From NCBI GenBank assembly GCA_002077065.1, contig NAJO01000021.1:186001-250000 (forward strand): DNA of 64,000 bases, given 5' to 3'. Made by a program: the position numbers and the translations under genes. Below are positions 20,610 to 31,337 of the stretch, piece by piece. Numbering within the stretch: the first letter of the stretch is position 1; the number at the start of each line of letters is the position of its first letter. This stretch comes from Cryoendolithus antarcticus. Lineage: Eukaryota; Ascomycota; Dothideomycetes; Cladosporiales; Cladosporiaceae. Under the pieces are notes generated by a model. The model made no database searches, was not told the DNA's origin, and worked only from the letters and a program-made list of their open reading frames with translations.

Positions 20610-23600
20610 CTACAGCTGAAACTTTGCCTGCGTCGGCGTCCGCGGCTCACTCCCGTGATCCGGGTCAGTGACCAATCGCAACTCCCTCCTCCTCTCATCC
20701 TCCACCTCATCCTCCTCAGGACTACTATCAAACACCCACCTGCTCTGCACCTGAACCTCCTTCCCATCTCTATACCCATCCTGCTGCTGCGCCTCTCCAT
20801 CAAAATACGTCTCCCTGCCCGGCGGACTCTCGCCCCTCGGCGTCGTATCCATCTTGACCCTCTCGAGCATTTTGCCCAGACTGCCTACGCTACTAGGACG
20901 TTCGAAAGCTTCGTCCGTGACGCCTTCGTCGGCTGTGGGAAGGCCGTGCAGTAGACACCAGTTCCGCTCTAGATATTGGGTTAGGCGGAAGCATTGGCGA
21001 TCCCATTGCTCGGCTAATAGGCGGTGGGTGGTTTGCACGTCTTGGACTGTAAAGCTTACGGGCGCCGCCACGGGGCCGGAGGAGGAAGCTTGCCTGGTCC
21101 GAGGTGGCGAAAGAGTAGTCGAGGTATGCAGTGGCGTTGGTAGGGCGGGGAAGGAGGGAGGAGCGTGCGAGCGTGTGGCTGAGCGGCGAACGGAGGCGAG
21201 TCCGCGCTTCATGGCGAAGCTAGATGTGCTTAGAGGGGAGATCTTGGTGGAGCCGCCGCTAAAGTTGCGGACCGAGGCGTTGGGTGGGTAAGAGCCGGAC
21301 ATCGTTTTCATAGTCTGTTCGGCGGAGTGGAAGGCTGCTGAGCGACCGTCGAGCATGGAGGGGAGGTGAATAATGCTCGTGTTGGTCACTAGCGAATTGA
21401 CCAAGTCTGTCAGACCGTGCAGGGGGATCTCGTTGCGGTCACAATGGAGTTCTCGAAGGGTCGTGTTCTCTTTCAGGACGTCGGCCAGTGTGCTGGCGCC
21501 TTGAAGACCCAGCTTTTGATTCTCTACACGGAAGATTTGCAATGTCTCGTTGCGTTTCAGACCTGCAAGTGCGTCGTTGATGCCAGGACCAAAGCGCGAG
21601 GTGGCGAGTCGAGAGTCCTCTCCGGACATGTTAAGCTCGAGAAGTGTATCGTTCTCGCCCAGCAAACGCTCCAAAGCTCGACATGTGTCGTCACTGGCAT
21701 CGCCAGGCAAGGCTGTATGTGAGATGTCAAGATACTGTATCGTCTTGTTGACCGTAAGAGCGCCGAGCATCTTGCGGAATGATGACTCGTCTCGGTACTC
21801 GATGGCTTTCATTGTTACATGCGACGGTGCCATGCCACTCGCGATGGCCTGCACCACCTGATCAAGATCCTTCGACAAATGATTTTGACTTATATCAAGA
21901 TGCATGTTGCGATGAGCTCCGTTGCTGCGCATCATGCTGTAGAGCAAGGTTGCAATGTCTCCGCCCGAGAGGTAGGCATGATCAATAAACAGCTCGTGCA
22001 GACTGTCGGAGTTGGGATGAACGAGATACGTCGCCACGGCATCGATTGTCGAAGTGTTCAAATTAGTGCCACTTAATCGTAGCTTGGACAATCGCCAGTT
22101 CAGCAGCGTCTCAGCTTGCAGCAATGGCTCAGGTCCCGACGTTCTAGAGGCATACGACAGGTTAAGATTGCGGATGAATCCAAAGATGCCTAGCTGTGCA
22201 TCGAACGCCGCCGGGTTGATGCGCGCGGTATTGCCTGCGAGCTCAATCGCCTCCAACGTGTTATCTTGCGCGCGCAATGCATCGAGTGTCAAGCCCAAGC
22301 TGCGATCTGTCAAGCCGCATCGGTTCAACTCGATTGCACGGAAGTGACAAGCCTTCTCCACAGCCGCACCCACTAGGTAGTCCAGATCTGTGTCGCTCAG
22401 ACAGATACCATTCAGGCATACCCAGTCTACGTTCGTAGTCTGGTGTCTACAAAGCGGGAAGAGGGCTTCGACAATGCCACACCCAAGATCCTTTGATCGA
22501 GCCGAACCTGACTCAGGCATGGTATGTGTGGACTGGGGACTGGACACGATGCAAGACGAGAAGTCAAGCCGCCGTAGCTTCTTACTCGTGGCTGCCATTG
22601 CTCGTATTTCCTGTACGAGCAAGCAGGATCGACTCAGCTCTTCTTCGCTCAGCTTGATGGGCGTCCCGGCCTTCGTTTCTATGCACACGTATTCCTTCCC
22701 GTAATTGTCGTGTAGACCGTTGAGTGAGTCGAGTGGTATGTTAGCAAATGATAAGCTCCCAAAGCTCTCATTATATCGCAATGCTCTGGTAATCGCAATA
22801 AGCTCGAGTGGCCCATACTCTGGCCGTCGACTGTCGGCAGGCGGTAATAGCTCGAACCGAGGTGCGTCTTCGCACTGATAGTTGACAACGTAGCGAATGT
22901 TCGCCGGACTCATGCCATATGCGACGCAATAAGCAGTCAACGTCCGCTCGAATGCGAACAGCTCTTCACCGCTGGTGGAAACGCCGGGAACGAGCATTTC
23001 CTCTACTTCCGGAGGGACGTCCGTCTTGTACAATCGCGTGGCATACTCAGGCCGCAGGAAGTTCTCAGCGGAATGCAGTCGTGCGGCAATCTCATGCGAG
23101 GCAGTCGAAGCTAGATATAGGTGCCGCGCGTTTTGTAAAGGCCGTCGAAACGAAAGCTCGAAGGAGTCGTCAGTCTTACTAACGCGGATGCTATTCAGTG
23201 TGAGGATACCATAGGAGCCTTGTGAGGAGGTCGGCGAAGATAGTGACGGACTAGATGATCGGGTCACGGCTTTAGCGAGTTGTATGAGATGCACCTTGTG
23301 CACACCGATTGCGAGAAAGCAAACTGTGGAGGCAACCTTTGCAAGATCGTCAGAGGAGGAACGACCAACAGACTTCCCAGCAGCTTGACGTTGCACCACC
23401 TTGTAGATTGAGCAGTTCGATGGATCGTAGTCATTCTCACGCTCGACCACACGGGCAGCCATCTCGAGATTGTTAGGCGCAATGTATCGTGCGTCTTGCA
23501 GCCTTGCATTCTTGGTCGCTCTTCGAATCACTCTCAGCCAACGATCCCGATCTTCAGGATTGCCGTATTGCAGCGTCATTGCAGACGAATGAGTGGAGTC

Positions 23601-24392
23601 CTCGTCCAGGTAGCACACCTCGATGGCGAAGTACGGCTTCCCGTCGTCCAGGCGATTGACAGACACCACATGCCGCAATGGCACGCGTCCATCTTTATCG
23701 CCTGAGGAGTCCGATAGTGTTTGTAGATCACTCGCTGAGCCTAGCGAAGGCACTTGTCCGTGTTTGGTTGTTGGAGTTCGCGTCGCTGGATTAGGAATCG
23801 CATTGAATGCTTCCGCTGCCTTCGCCTGACTCTTGTACCGGATCATGGACGCTTCAGTCAACACCAGATATTCTCTCTTCTTCCGGAACATCCCAGCACT
23901 AGTCTGTACCTCCCCATGCGACAGTACCACCTTGTTCGACATCCGGATATCCATCTGGGAATCGCTCAAGACAGTAGATGCAGCAGAGGTAGTCGATGTC
24001 GCACTCAAAGGTTCGTCGATCCCATCATAGGCGGAGTTGCTCCCAGATCGCATTGCAGATTTGAATGATCCAAAGACCGTGGATGTCTTACTCGCGCTGT
24101 TCCGCGCGCTTAGTGAAGGCCGATATAGCCTAGGCGACTCAGCCGGTGATTGCCTCACGGGAGATTGCTGGCCATCTGTATGTGGCATATGATCGCGCGG
24201 CATATCAGGATGATCGAAACTGCCCGTCAAGAGCGATGGCCGCTTGCGATGCTTCTTGAGTGTATTCATGTTGTTCTCTAAGGCAGAGCTTCCGCTGAGT
24301 GCACTCAGTGCGAACAAACCACTCTTCCTCCTCCCCCAAGATCCTCCTGACGAGCTTCCGCCATAAGCGCTGTCGTTGCTGTTACGCGACAT
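20610..24392 (-). CDS. PH-domain and leucine-rich-repeat protein (CARMIL-like architecture)
   Basis: I take the ATG at 24392 (MSRNSNDSAYGG); the frame extends 12 codons further but only to a TTG. Product 1260 aa. Residues 1-140 are Ser-rich and disordered. About 150-290 form a PH-like module (KKREYLVLTEASMIRYKS ... DRDRWLRVIRRA). A Ser-rich linker and a helical region lead into leucine-rich repeats at about 650-990, with repeated LExLxLSGTNL- and LxELxxDRNEI-type units. The C-terminus (1000-1260) is disordered with basic and acidic patches and a coiled segment (LLAEQWDRQCFRLTQYLERNW). PH followed by a long LRR resembles CARMIL actin-capping regulators, but I cannot see a capping-protein motif. 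It is probably a cytoplasmic or cortical scaffold; the name is unknown to me. Confidence 0.85.
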   Translation of the reverse strand: MSRNSNDSAYGGSSSGGSWGRRKSGLFALSALSGSSALENNMNTLKKHRKRPSLLTGSFDHPDMPRDHMPHTDGQQSPVRQSPAESPRLYRPSLSARNSASKTSTVFGSFKSAMRSGSNSAYDGIDEPLSATSTTSAASTVLSDSQMDIRMSNKVVLSHGEVQTSAGMFRKKREYLVLTEASMIRYKSQAKAAEAFNAIPNPATRTPTTKHGQVPSLGSASDLQTLSDSSGDKDGRVPLRHVVSVNRLDDGKPYFAIEVCYLDEDSTHSSAMTLQYGNPEDRDRWLRVIRRATKNARLQDARYIAPNNLEMAARVVERENDYDPSNCSIYKVVQRQAAGKSVGRSSSDDLAKVASTVCFLAIGVHKVHLIQLAKAVTRSSSPSLSSPTSSQGSYGILTLNSIRVSKTDDSFELSFRRPLQNARHLYLASTASHEIAARLHSAENFLRPEYATRLYKTDVPPEVEEMLVPGVSTSGEELFAFERTLTAYCVAYGMSPANIRYVVNYQCEDAPRFELLPPADSRRPEYGPLELIAITRALRYNESFGSLSFANIPLDSLNGLHDNYGKEYVCIETKAGTPIKLSEEELSRSCLLVQEIRAMAATSKKLRRLDFSSCIVSSPQSTHTMPESGSARSKDLGCGIVEALFPLCRHQTTNVDWVCLNGICLSDTDLDYLVGAAVEKACHFRAIELNRCGLTDRSLGLTLDALRAQDNTLEAIELAGNTARINPAAFDAQLGIFGFIRNLNLSYASRTSGPEPLLQAETLLNWRLSKLRLSGTNLNTSTIDAVATYLVHPNSDSLHELFIDHAYLSGGDIATLLYSMMRSNGAHRNMHLDISQNHLSKDLDQVVQAIASGMAPSHVTMKAIEYRDESSFRKMLGALTVNKTIQYLDISHTALPGDASDDTCRALERLLGENDTLLELNMSGEDSRLATSRFGPGINDALAGLKRNETLQIFRVENQKLGLQGASTLADVLKENTTLRELHCDRNEIPLHGLTDLVNSLVTNTSIIHLPSMLDGRSAAFHSAEQTMKTMSGSYPPNASVRNFSGGSTKISPLSTSSFAMKRGLASVRRSATRSHAPPSFPALPTPLHTSTTLSPPRTRQASSSGPVAAPVSFTVQDVQTTHRLLAEQWDRQCFRLTQYLERNWCLLHGLPTADEGVTDEAFERPSSVGSLGKMLERVKMDTTPRGESPPGRETYFDGEAQQQDGYRDGKEVQVQSRWVFDSSPEEDEVEDERRRELRLVTDPDHGSEPRTPTQAKFQL

Positions 24393-26197
24393 CGTAGCAG
24401 TGTCAGGCACACATCTCTGCAACGACAATGGAGGTGGCCCTTGTCTTATCGGACAGTACTATGACGCCTTAAGCGGGAAGCAGCGGCCAATGACTTTAAC
24501 GTTAATCGATTTGACCAGCGATATGTAAATGTCAATTCCTACGACGGGCGCAGGTCATGGAGAAGAGGAGAAGGCCATTCGTGCATGATGATCTACGAGG
24601 AAGGCCGACGGCAATGGCTGGTAAAGCTCGTTGCGCCATACCTCACCGAGCTCAACAGCACGAATGATAAAGTTGGAGCTAAGAAGCTTGAAGTTGGCGC
24701 AAGCGACTTGGGCTCGGAAACTGAGGATCTCCATGCATGACGAAATGCTGTGCGATGTGACGTTTCAGATGTCATGCAAATTCGACTACTCGCTAGATGG
24801 AGTTCACGATGATGGAGAAATTGACAGATCGCTTCTACGAACTCATGCCGCCGAGTACGCGCGGAGCGTGGACCGCTGCGGATGCACTGAATGGATGATA
24901 GCGCGTTCTAGACGTCCCGACAAGCAATCAAAGCGGGCAGATACGAGAGGCATAGCAGCTAGCTCATATCGCTCTCCCGACTCGACGTAATCACCAAAGC
25001 TGCGACTCAGCGAACATGTAGAGAACGCTGAGTTCGAAATACGCTTGATCCATACCTCGAGTACTTCTAATTTTCGACACTGGTACTTCATGGAGTTCGG
25101 TATCCAATGGCATCATAGAGACACGGAGATAAAGCTTGTCGGGATGGTCTCTTGCGGATGCAGTAACATCCAACATCGTTACACCAGCCAAGGTTGTAGC
25201 AGCCCAGTCTCCGATTCAGACTTCTGAAGGAGCGTAGCTTGCGTACGTAGGATGGTCGCGCAAACAAACAAGAAACGGTACTCACTCGGGCCTGACGGCG
25301 GCAGTCGAACCAGCCAGCTTGAGACCGCAAGCTATTCTGATCAATTCTGATCTGTGTTGTACGATGTGATTGTCATACGAGACCGTTTCCGCGCAGGCAG
25401 AGGTGAGGCGAGTTCGAGGCAAATCCGCCAAGATGGATCTTATGTAAGCCTGCAGGTGGCTTCCCTCCTCTACAACAGCACCAAAGACCACCTCGTGTTG
25501 ACAGAGCAACTACTTCACTGCTTCTGCTACGCTACGATACAAACAGTACATACAGGTCTATACTAGCAAGCATAGTATTAAGTTGTTCAGCACAGTGCGT
25601 GAAGGCTCGGCGCGGCGCGCCGATTTTGTAGTAGTAAGTACAAGAGTAAAGAACTCTCTAAGGCTGCTAACAATGAATATAGAAACTCAGAGTCGTCTGT
25701 CGGGGCTCACATCGCATAGCTGGCTCATTGATCAGGCTCTAGATGGCAAGGTAGTATGGCAGTTCCTCTCGCTATCAGCACGCCTCGGATGTTTCCCATT
25801 CTACAGCTGCCCAAATCTGGGCCCTCGGCTCCAACAGCCACGGGAACTGAAGTGGCGCAACAAAAACGCGCAGACTGGCAGAAGATGGCTCGAGATATCA
25901 AGGTACGAGAGGATGTGCCTCGCTGCAGCCAAGCGCTGCTCTTCAATCTCTCGATCAGAAGGCCTTCATCACGTGGACGCCATTTTGCCTGGAATGTTGG
26001 CTTTTGGCTTGGCAGACGGACTAAGCCCGGGACGCCGACAGTCACAACAAGCCGAAGTTAGAACGCGCCCGCCGCAACTTCCATCTCGACTGATCGCTGC
26101 ACAATTCGCGTAGTCTACATACGACATCGACTGATTGCACATCTGCATATCACACTTCATTCCGCATCATCCATACATCTCATACCGACTTTTCGCG
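24393..26197. other. Intergenic region upstream of the PH-LRR gene and H2A.Z
   Basis: 1.8 kb between divergent genes. It holds several 80-176 codon ORFs, the largest on the plus strand at 25583-26113. None has family motifs, and the overlapping frames on both strands are equally open. I call no gene. The edges must carry both promoters. Confidence 0.45.
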
Positions 26198-26844
26198 ATG
26201 GCTGGCGGCAAAGGTACGACATACCATCGTCGACGCGCCATCACGGATGACTCTGACCTTTCACAACAGGAAAGACGGGCGGCAAGACTGGAGGGAAGGC
26301 GGGCGACAGCTCTGGAAAGACGCAGAAGTCGCACTCCGCGAAGGCTGGACTCCAGGTATGTTGGCAAATACTTACACGCGCCTGAAGTAAGACTTGGCAA
26401 GCAGGCAGTCGTGTCTGCTTTTGTGGCGCGTCGCGACGCACACCCAAATCGCACCGCCTAGCACGCCCACAGATGCCCTCTGCGCGCACCTCAAGCACCG
26501 CGAACTAACCCGTCTCGCCCTCACAGTTCCCCTGCGGCCGTGTCAAGCGTTTCCTCAAATCGCAAACCCAGAACAAGATGCGCGTCGGTGCCAAAGCCGC
26601 CGTCTACGTCACCGCAGTCCTCGAATACCTCACCGCCGAAGTGCTCGAGTTGGCCGGAAACGCTGCCAAGGATCTCAAAGTCAAGCGCATCACGCCGCGT
26701 CATTTGCAGTTGGCCATCCGTGGAGATGAGGAGCTGGATAGCCTTATCAGGGCTACGATCGCGTTCGGTGGTGTGCTGCCGCATATCAATCGCGCCTTGT
26801 TGCTCAAGGTGGAGCAGAAGAAGGGAAAGAAGGAGGGAGCTTAG
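26198..26844 (+). CDS. HTZ1: Histone H2A.Z variant
   Basis: Three exons: 26198-26213, 26270-26355 and 26527-26844 (introns 56 and 171 nt), giving 139 aa. The Lys/Gly-rich acetylatable tail ([20 protein letters not shown]) comes from the first two exons. The third begins [11 protein letters not shown] and carries the histone fold with the variant-specific [41 protein letters not shown] and the [15 protein letters not shown] segment, which distinguish H2A.Z from canonical H2A. H2A.Z replaces H2A in promoter-flanking nucleosomes and is handled by SWR1 and INO80. The first exon is only 16 nt, so the gene is easily missed by ORF searches. Confidence 0.96.
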
Positions 26845-27251
26845 AGATTGCGTCATAGGCACGACGATGGTCGTAGATTTGTGTGGCAGAATGAAGGCGC
26901 GTACGAGTCGCCAGGCGAGTTGCGTCTTTTGTCGCGGCGTCGGCGAAGGACGAAGTCGTTCGATGATGAAGAGGAAATTACAGATACCCACTTTTGGGCA
27001 GGGCGCAGTGGGAAGGATTGAGTGGATTCGGTTTCCTTGATTCAGTTGTCTGTAGTACCACGAGCCATGTCATTCTCGCAAGCCACATGCCTTCCATCTC
27101 AAGCCCTCGCGCACTAGATCCCGTGTTGTGCTTGCAGCGTTCGATCACGAGAATCTGAACGACGGGCAAACGAGACACGACCGGGTCCGCCTAACAAGCC
27201 TTGGGTGAGTGCCCATGCTCTCACCGTGATGATCAAGTTCGTGAACAGCTT
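26845..27251. terminator. Convergent 3' region between H2A.Z and prephenate dehydratase
   Basis: 407 bp between converging stop codons, with no supported gene. Presumably both 3' untranslated regions. Confidence 0.4.
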
Positions 27252-28208
27252 TCAGCCCTTCGCGGTCCCATTTTCCCAGCTCCCAAGCCATCGCCCGCTT
27301 TCCGCCACTCCGAGTAGTTCTCGACAGGCATCGTCAACAGAGCTCTCACCCCTTCGTCCACCGAACTCAGCAAAGAAGATGTATCGCCAAGCTGCCTCGC
27401 CACCATCGGCTTGACTGCTGAAAGGTCTCGTGTGGAAGCCAGTAAGGTTCAGATCGTGGGCTTTGAAGACTGCTAAGCAGTCGGCAAGAGCGCCTGGTGT
27501 TGTGTGAGGGACCGTGAAGGATATGAGTGTCTTCCATCCTGTACCATCGTTATCTGACCCCGACTTCGCGGGTGACGAAGTAGGACTTCGTCGTATAACG
27601 AGAAATCGCGTGGTGTTGTTCGATGTGTTCTGTATGCTATCGGCCAGGATGTCGAGCTTGTAGTGCTTTGCAGCCAGTGCTGAAGATATCGCAGCAACGA
27701 CAGGATCTGTGCCGACGGAGACCAGCTCAGCCGCGCGGGAAGTGGACGATGTATCTACGTGCTCTGCTTTGGCGAGGTGGGCAGACAGAAACTTCGTGCA
27801 CTGGCCCCAGGCTTGAGGATGGGAGTAAAGCGTCGTAATGTACGACAGATTCGGCTTCGCTGCGTCGTTGGGAACGCTCGTTAATGGCAGTCCAACGATG
27901 CAGTGGTTGACAGCAACGTACTCCTCTCCAACGATCTCGAGCTCACCGTACTTGCCAGTCGCATTGGCGAACAAATCGAGTGTAGCGGGTACGATGCCAT
28001 TGGTGCTGTTTTCAAAAGGTACGACGCCTCGATCTGCTGTGGAATTGGCTACGGCCGCGAAGATATCTTCGATCGTTGTGACTGGTCTCAATACATAGTC
28101 AGAGTGTCCGAATCGTTGTAATGCAGCGGCGTGGGTGTATGATGCGACTGGTCCGAGGAAGCTGATGGTCTGTCGAGCGTTTTCTTGGGCACCATTGGCT
28201 TTGGTCAT
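27252..28208 (-). CDS. PHA2: Prephenate dehydratase
   Basis: 318-aa ORF from ATG, single exon. It converts prephenate to phenylpyruvate, the committed step of phenylalanine synthesis, in the cytosol. The catalytic domain begins ISFLGPVASYTHAAA (15-29) and includes GVVPFENSTNG (61-71), the HPQAWGQC block (130-137) and the catalytic TRF motif at 200-202. A C-terminal ACT domain (about 225-315) with PGALADCLAVFKAHDLNLT and a TRP segment at 260-262 is the usual phenylalanine-binding feedback module. Length is normal for fungal Pha2. Confidence 0.95.
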   Translation of the reverse strand: MTKANGAQENARQTISFLGPVASYTHAAALQRFGHSDYVLRPVTTIEDIFAAVANSTADRGVVPFENSTNGIVPATLDLFANATGKYGELEIVGEEYVAVNHCIVGLPLTSVPNDAAKPNLSYITTLYSHPQAWGQCTKFLSAHLAKAEHVDTSSTSRAAELVSVGTDPVVAAISSALAAKHYKLDILADSIQNTSNNTTRFLVIRRSPTSSPAKSGSDNDGTGWKTLISFTVPHTTPGALADCLAVFKAHDLNLTGFHTRPFSSQADGGEAAWRYIFFAEFGGRRGESSVDDACRELLGVAESGRWLGSWENGTAKG

Positions 28209-28635
28209 TGTAGAACTATGTGATGATCAGCATCTGCGCCGCGCGGCATTGATCTTGCTTAGACTCGCCCACAGATACGTTCCCCGAAGTAACATGTGCT
28301 CATGTGTTGATTGAATTGTCCGTGACTCGCAGCTTCATGGACTTCTGTATGCAACAAGGAGTTGCAACGACTTGGAGTTAAAAACACGATACCCACGACT
28401 CGCGCCAACCAGTCGAGACGTAGTACTCAATGGATGTAAAGACTGCTCGTCACATCTGAACAAAGACCAAATGGGAACTCTCGTGGGTGTCGCGACTGCG
28501 AAAGGAACAAATGGGAAGCATCAAGTGCAAGCACGGACATTTGGCAATTAGGTCAAGACTATGAATCTCGGGACTCAAAGAGGCTACGATTAGATTTCCG
28601 GAAGCTACATATGGCATGCCAGAATTCAGGCAAAT
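28209..28635. other. Intergenic spacer upstream of prephenate dehydratase, downstream of RIX1
   Basis: 427 bp between two minus-strand genes. It must contain the PHA2 promoter and the RIX1 3' end. I see no gene or distinct motif. Confidence 0.4.
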
Positions 28636-31017
28636 CTACACAGGCGCAACATCCTCGTCCTCCTCATCGCCTTCGTCCTCCGAGTCCGTGTCCATCTCCA
28701 TGGTCAATGGTGGCAGTTCAAAGTCACTACCATCATCACTCAGCGCCTTTGCAGCTGCAGCCGCCAGCGCGGCGCCGAAAACAGCCGGTGGCTCCTGGAT
28801 AGAAGTAGTCGAAGGAGCAGTTGATGCTGGCTCGGGGTCCAAGGTCATGCGCTGACGTTTCGATGATTGCTCGGATGCATGATCCAAAGCTCCCGAGTGC
28901 GGCGTCGTGCGCTTAGCAGCGCCATTCGGCGGCACAGTCTTTGTCGCGAAGCCAGATGCCGAAGCGTTAATAGTGGTCGTAGGAGGTGTAGCATTGTATA
29001 GGTCTTTGCTATGCTCCTGTCCAGAGGTGCTGTCGAGCTGATCGTCGAGTGCACTCAATAGATCAGGGTCGGTGCTTGCTTGGCCAACCTCAGCAATCTC
29101 GCTCCTAACCTCCGTAACTTCATCTACCTCATCTTCATGCTCGTCAGCGTCCTCTACCTCCACATCATCGTCATCCTCCTCCTGCTCCTCGTCATCCTCC
29201 CCCTCCCCATCCTCGCTATCTTTCCGGCCAGTCAACAGTACGGGCATGCGTGGTCGCAAGATCGCCTCTACCTCCGGACAGCTAGGGAATAGCTTCGCTA
29301 GGAACGGCAGCAGACTCGACTGCAGCCCTGTTGCAGCTGCATTGAGAGGAGGGTTGAGGATGCTGGCAATCAGACCGTCTTTGTTCTTTGTCAAGATCGC
29401 AGTGCGATCTAGCTGAGCGCGAAGCTTTCGAGACATGTATCTTGTATTGAGTTTTGCAAGGAGCACGGCCAAGAGCCGGGCAGCTGCGCGTTCGAGCTCA
29501 TGATACGTAGCAGTGCTGTTTGTATGAGCTGGTCTCGCTGAGCCGCTGCTAGATCGCTTGGTCGCGCCGCCTCCAATCGACAACCCATTCACCACTACTG
29601 GTCTGGGCGCATCTTCGGGTAGCAGGTCACTGCAGCAGCTCATGACTACCTGAGTGAGCTCCGCGACCTGATCCTTGTCCAGCGTTGGCCCTATCAAGGC
29701 AAGAATATCAGCAACCAACGCGTACGTGGCTGCTCTAATCGAATCGTCACCCTTCTCAGCCCGGAATACCCACAGAGACTGATCGAGTAGCCTGGGGATC
29801 ACTGACGTGATTGCTGTACCAAAGCGATCCAGTATAACCATTATCAGCTGAAGTACCGCAACGTGAACACCGGGGAGCAGAGTATAGAGTGCGTCACGTT
29901 CATCCTTAGAGATCTGTGGGTTAGGTTTGGTGAAGTCCTGCCGGCCAGGTGTAGGCACTATGACGCCGCAGATCCGCGTGACCAAGTCCAATAATATGCC
30001 AAGGCGAACAGGTCCGGGTCCAGCAGTCGAAGAAGTGATATGGCTGCTGACAAGATCCACCAGAGTGATCAGTCGCTGTCCGCCAGCGAAGTTGCCGCTC
30101 CAACGGCTTAAACCCGCGGCGTCCTCGTCGACTGACTGGCACTCCCCGACCGCCACATTCTGGGCTGAAAGTGATGGTTGCATCCCCGAAGTCGACTTCC
30201 AGCCTTCTACCACGGCTCTGAAGACCCGATCGCATGTGGCGTGAGCAGCTATGGTGGTGGCTTTGAAGGTCTCGTCCCACTTCTCAAAGGCGCCTTGCTT
30301 TGGCGCACAGCAGTGCAAGGCTACAAGCAGAGATCGTGCGGCATTCCGATGGACTTCGCTGTAGTACATCGATCGGGCACCATGCTCGTCGTTGGAAACG
30401 ATCCGCTTGCACAGATTGCAAATCTGACCCTCGAACGTTCTGAACGTAGCCGGGTGGCGAGGCACCAGCACAGCGAAAGCCTCCAGAATGGTCTGAACCT
30501 CGTTCCATGAGCAGGTCTTGCGCTCCACATTGCTGAGACAGGTCGAGATGAACGTCGGCAAGGCTGGCGTGGTAATTTCGCGGATCAGATTTGAGTGATC
30601 CCATGTAAGCGTGAAGATCCTGGTCAAGGCGATTACTGTCAAACATCGAGTCGTTGGTGGATCTGATTTCTTCAGGATGCCCAGAAGGCTTTTGACCCAG
30701 CCATTAGATTTGCTTAATGTCTCAAGCCCGCCAGCTTCGATGATGGCCTTGGTGAGCACGACCGCAGACCATCTACCTTGGACAGTGCGATCCTGCAACA
30801 GTGTCGTGAGCTGAACATTGAGCCTGTAAATGAGCATGCCATCATCGCTTCCCCGTTTGGTGGAAGCTGAAGTCGCTCCGAGCAGGTCTCTGCAATTCCA
30901 TAGCAAGCCAGCGAGGTTTGGGATGATCTGAGGAAGTCTCTCGACTGGTGTCGACGCAATGCGATAGCTTATCTGCTTGAGCGTCGCCACAGCCTGTGGA
31001 CTGGACTTGCGACTCAT
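28636..31017 (-). CDS. RIX1: Pre-rRNA-processing protein RIX1
   Basis: The ATG at 31017 (MSRKSSPQAVATLKQISYRIAS) is chosen; the frame runs 29 codons further but only from a TTG, with non-conserved sequence. Product 793 aa. The N-terminal ~200 residues match the RIX1 domain (PQIIPNLAGLLWNCRDLL, WSAVVLTKAIIEAGGLE, WVKSLLGILKK). The middle is helical repeat. About 590-640 is a long Asp/Glu tract, then a Ser-rich tail with SSKRQRMTLD as a possible nuclear signal and a second acidic C-terminus. Rix1 (PELP1 in animals) forms the Rix1-Ipi1-Ipi3 complex, which recruits Rea1/Mdn1 to pre-60S particles for ITS2 processing and export. It shares a 320-bp divergent promoter with the YPP1-like gene. Confidence 0.92.
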   Translation of the reverse strand: MSRKSSPQAVATLKQISYRIASTPVERLPQIIPNLAGLLWNCRDLLGATSASTKRGSDDGMLIYRLNVQLTTLLQDRTVQGRWSAVVLTKAIIEAGGLETLSKSNGWVKSLLGILKKSDPPTTRCLTVIALTRIFTLTWDHSNLIREITTPALPTFISTCLSNVERKTCSWNEVQTILEAFAVLVPRHPATFRTFEGQICNLCKRIVSNDEHGARSMYYSEVHRNAARSLLVALHCCAPKQGAFEKWDETFKATTIAAHATCDRVFRAVVEGWKSTSGMQPSLSAQNVAVGECQSVDEDAAGLSRWSGNFAGGQRLITLVDLVSSHITSSTAGPGPVRLGILLDLVTRICGVIVPTPGRQDFTKPNPQISKDERDALYTLLPGVHVAVLQLIMVILDRFGTAITSVIPRLLDQSLWVFRAEKGDDSIRAATYALVADILALIGPTLDKDQVAELTQVVMSCCSDLLPEDAPRPVVVNGLSIGGGATKRSSSGSARPAHTNSTATYHELERAAARLLAVLLAKLNTRYMSRKLRAQLDRTAILTKNKDGLIASILNPPLNAAATGLQSSLLPFLAKLFPSCPEVEAILRPRMPVLLTGRKDSEDGEGEDDEEQEEDDDDVEVEDADEHEDEVDEVTEVRSEIAEVGQASTDPDLLSALDDQLDSTSGQEHSKDLYNATPPTTTINASASGFATKTVPPNGAAKRTTPHSGALDHASEQSSKRQRMTLDPEPASTAPSTTSIQEPPAVFGAALAAAAAKALSDDGSDFELPPLTMEMDTDSEDEGDEEDEDVAPV

Positions 31018-31337
31018 GACTGAGTCTCCTGTATGCATGCAAGGATACATAAGATAGATTCGTCGTAATGGAGATTTTATTCGACTCGGATTTAGCCCGA
31101 GCAATTTTACGCGAGTGCAAGCGAAAGTTTAAGCGAGAGAACGTTCAGCCAATGATCCATTCACATGCAACAAACCTCACATCTACAGTCAATTTCTAGC
31201 TACTTCCTATTAAGTCGCGTTGGAGCAAGGAAGACAATGGAGGAGCAGGAGAGGCGACTGAGTCTCAATTAGTCACGGGTCTTGTCCAACCGCTCCTGGT
31301 CGAGGTCAAAAGGAGAGCGTCCATCTGGTCTCCCGCG
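31018..31337. promoter_or_regulatory. Bidirectional promoter RIX1 / YPP1
   Basis: 320 bp separate two divergent ATGs, so both promoters and leaders must fit here. No clear TATA box is visible for either gene, as is common for fungal housekeeping genes. Confidence 0.5.

Noticed and set aside
25300..25320. Minus-strand GGTTCGACTGCC resembling a tRNA T-loop
   Set aside because: The conserved C after the T-loop is wrong and no acceptor stem or anticodon arm can be drawn.
25583..26113. 176-codon plus-strand ORF upstream of H2A.Z
   Set aside because: No motif, no clear start context, and overlapping frames are equally open.
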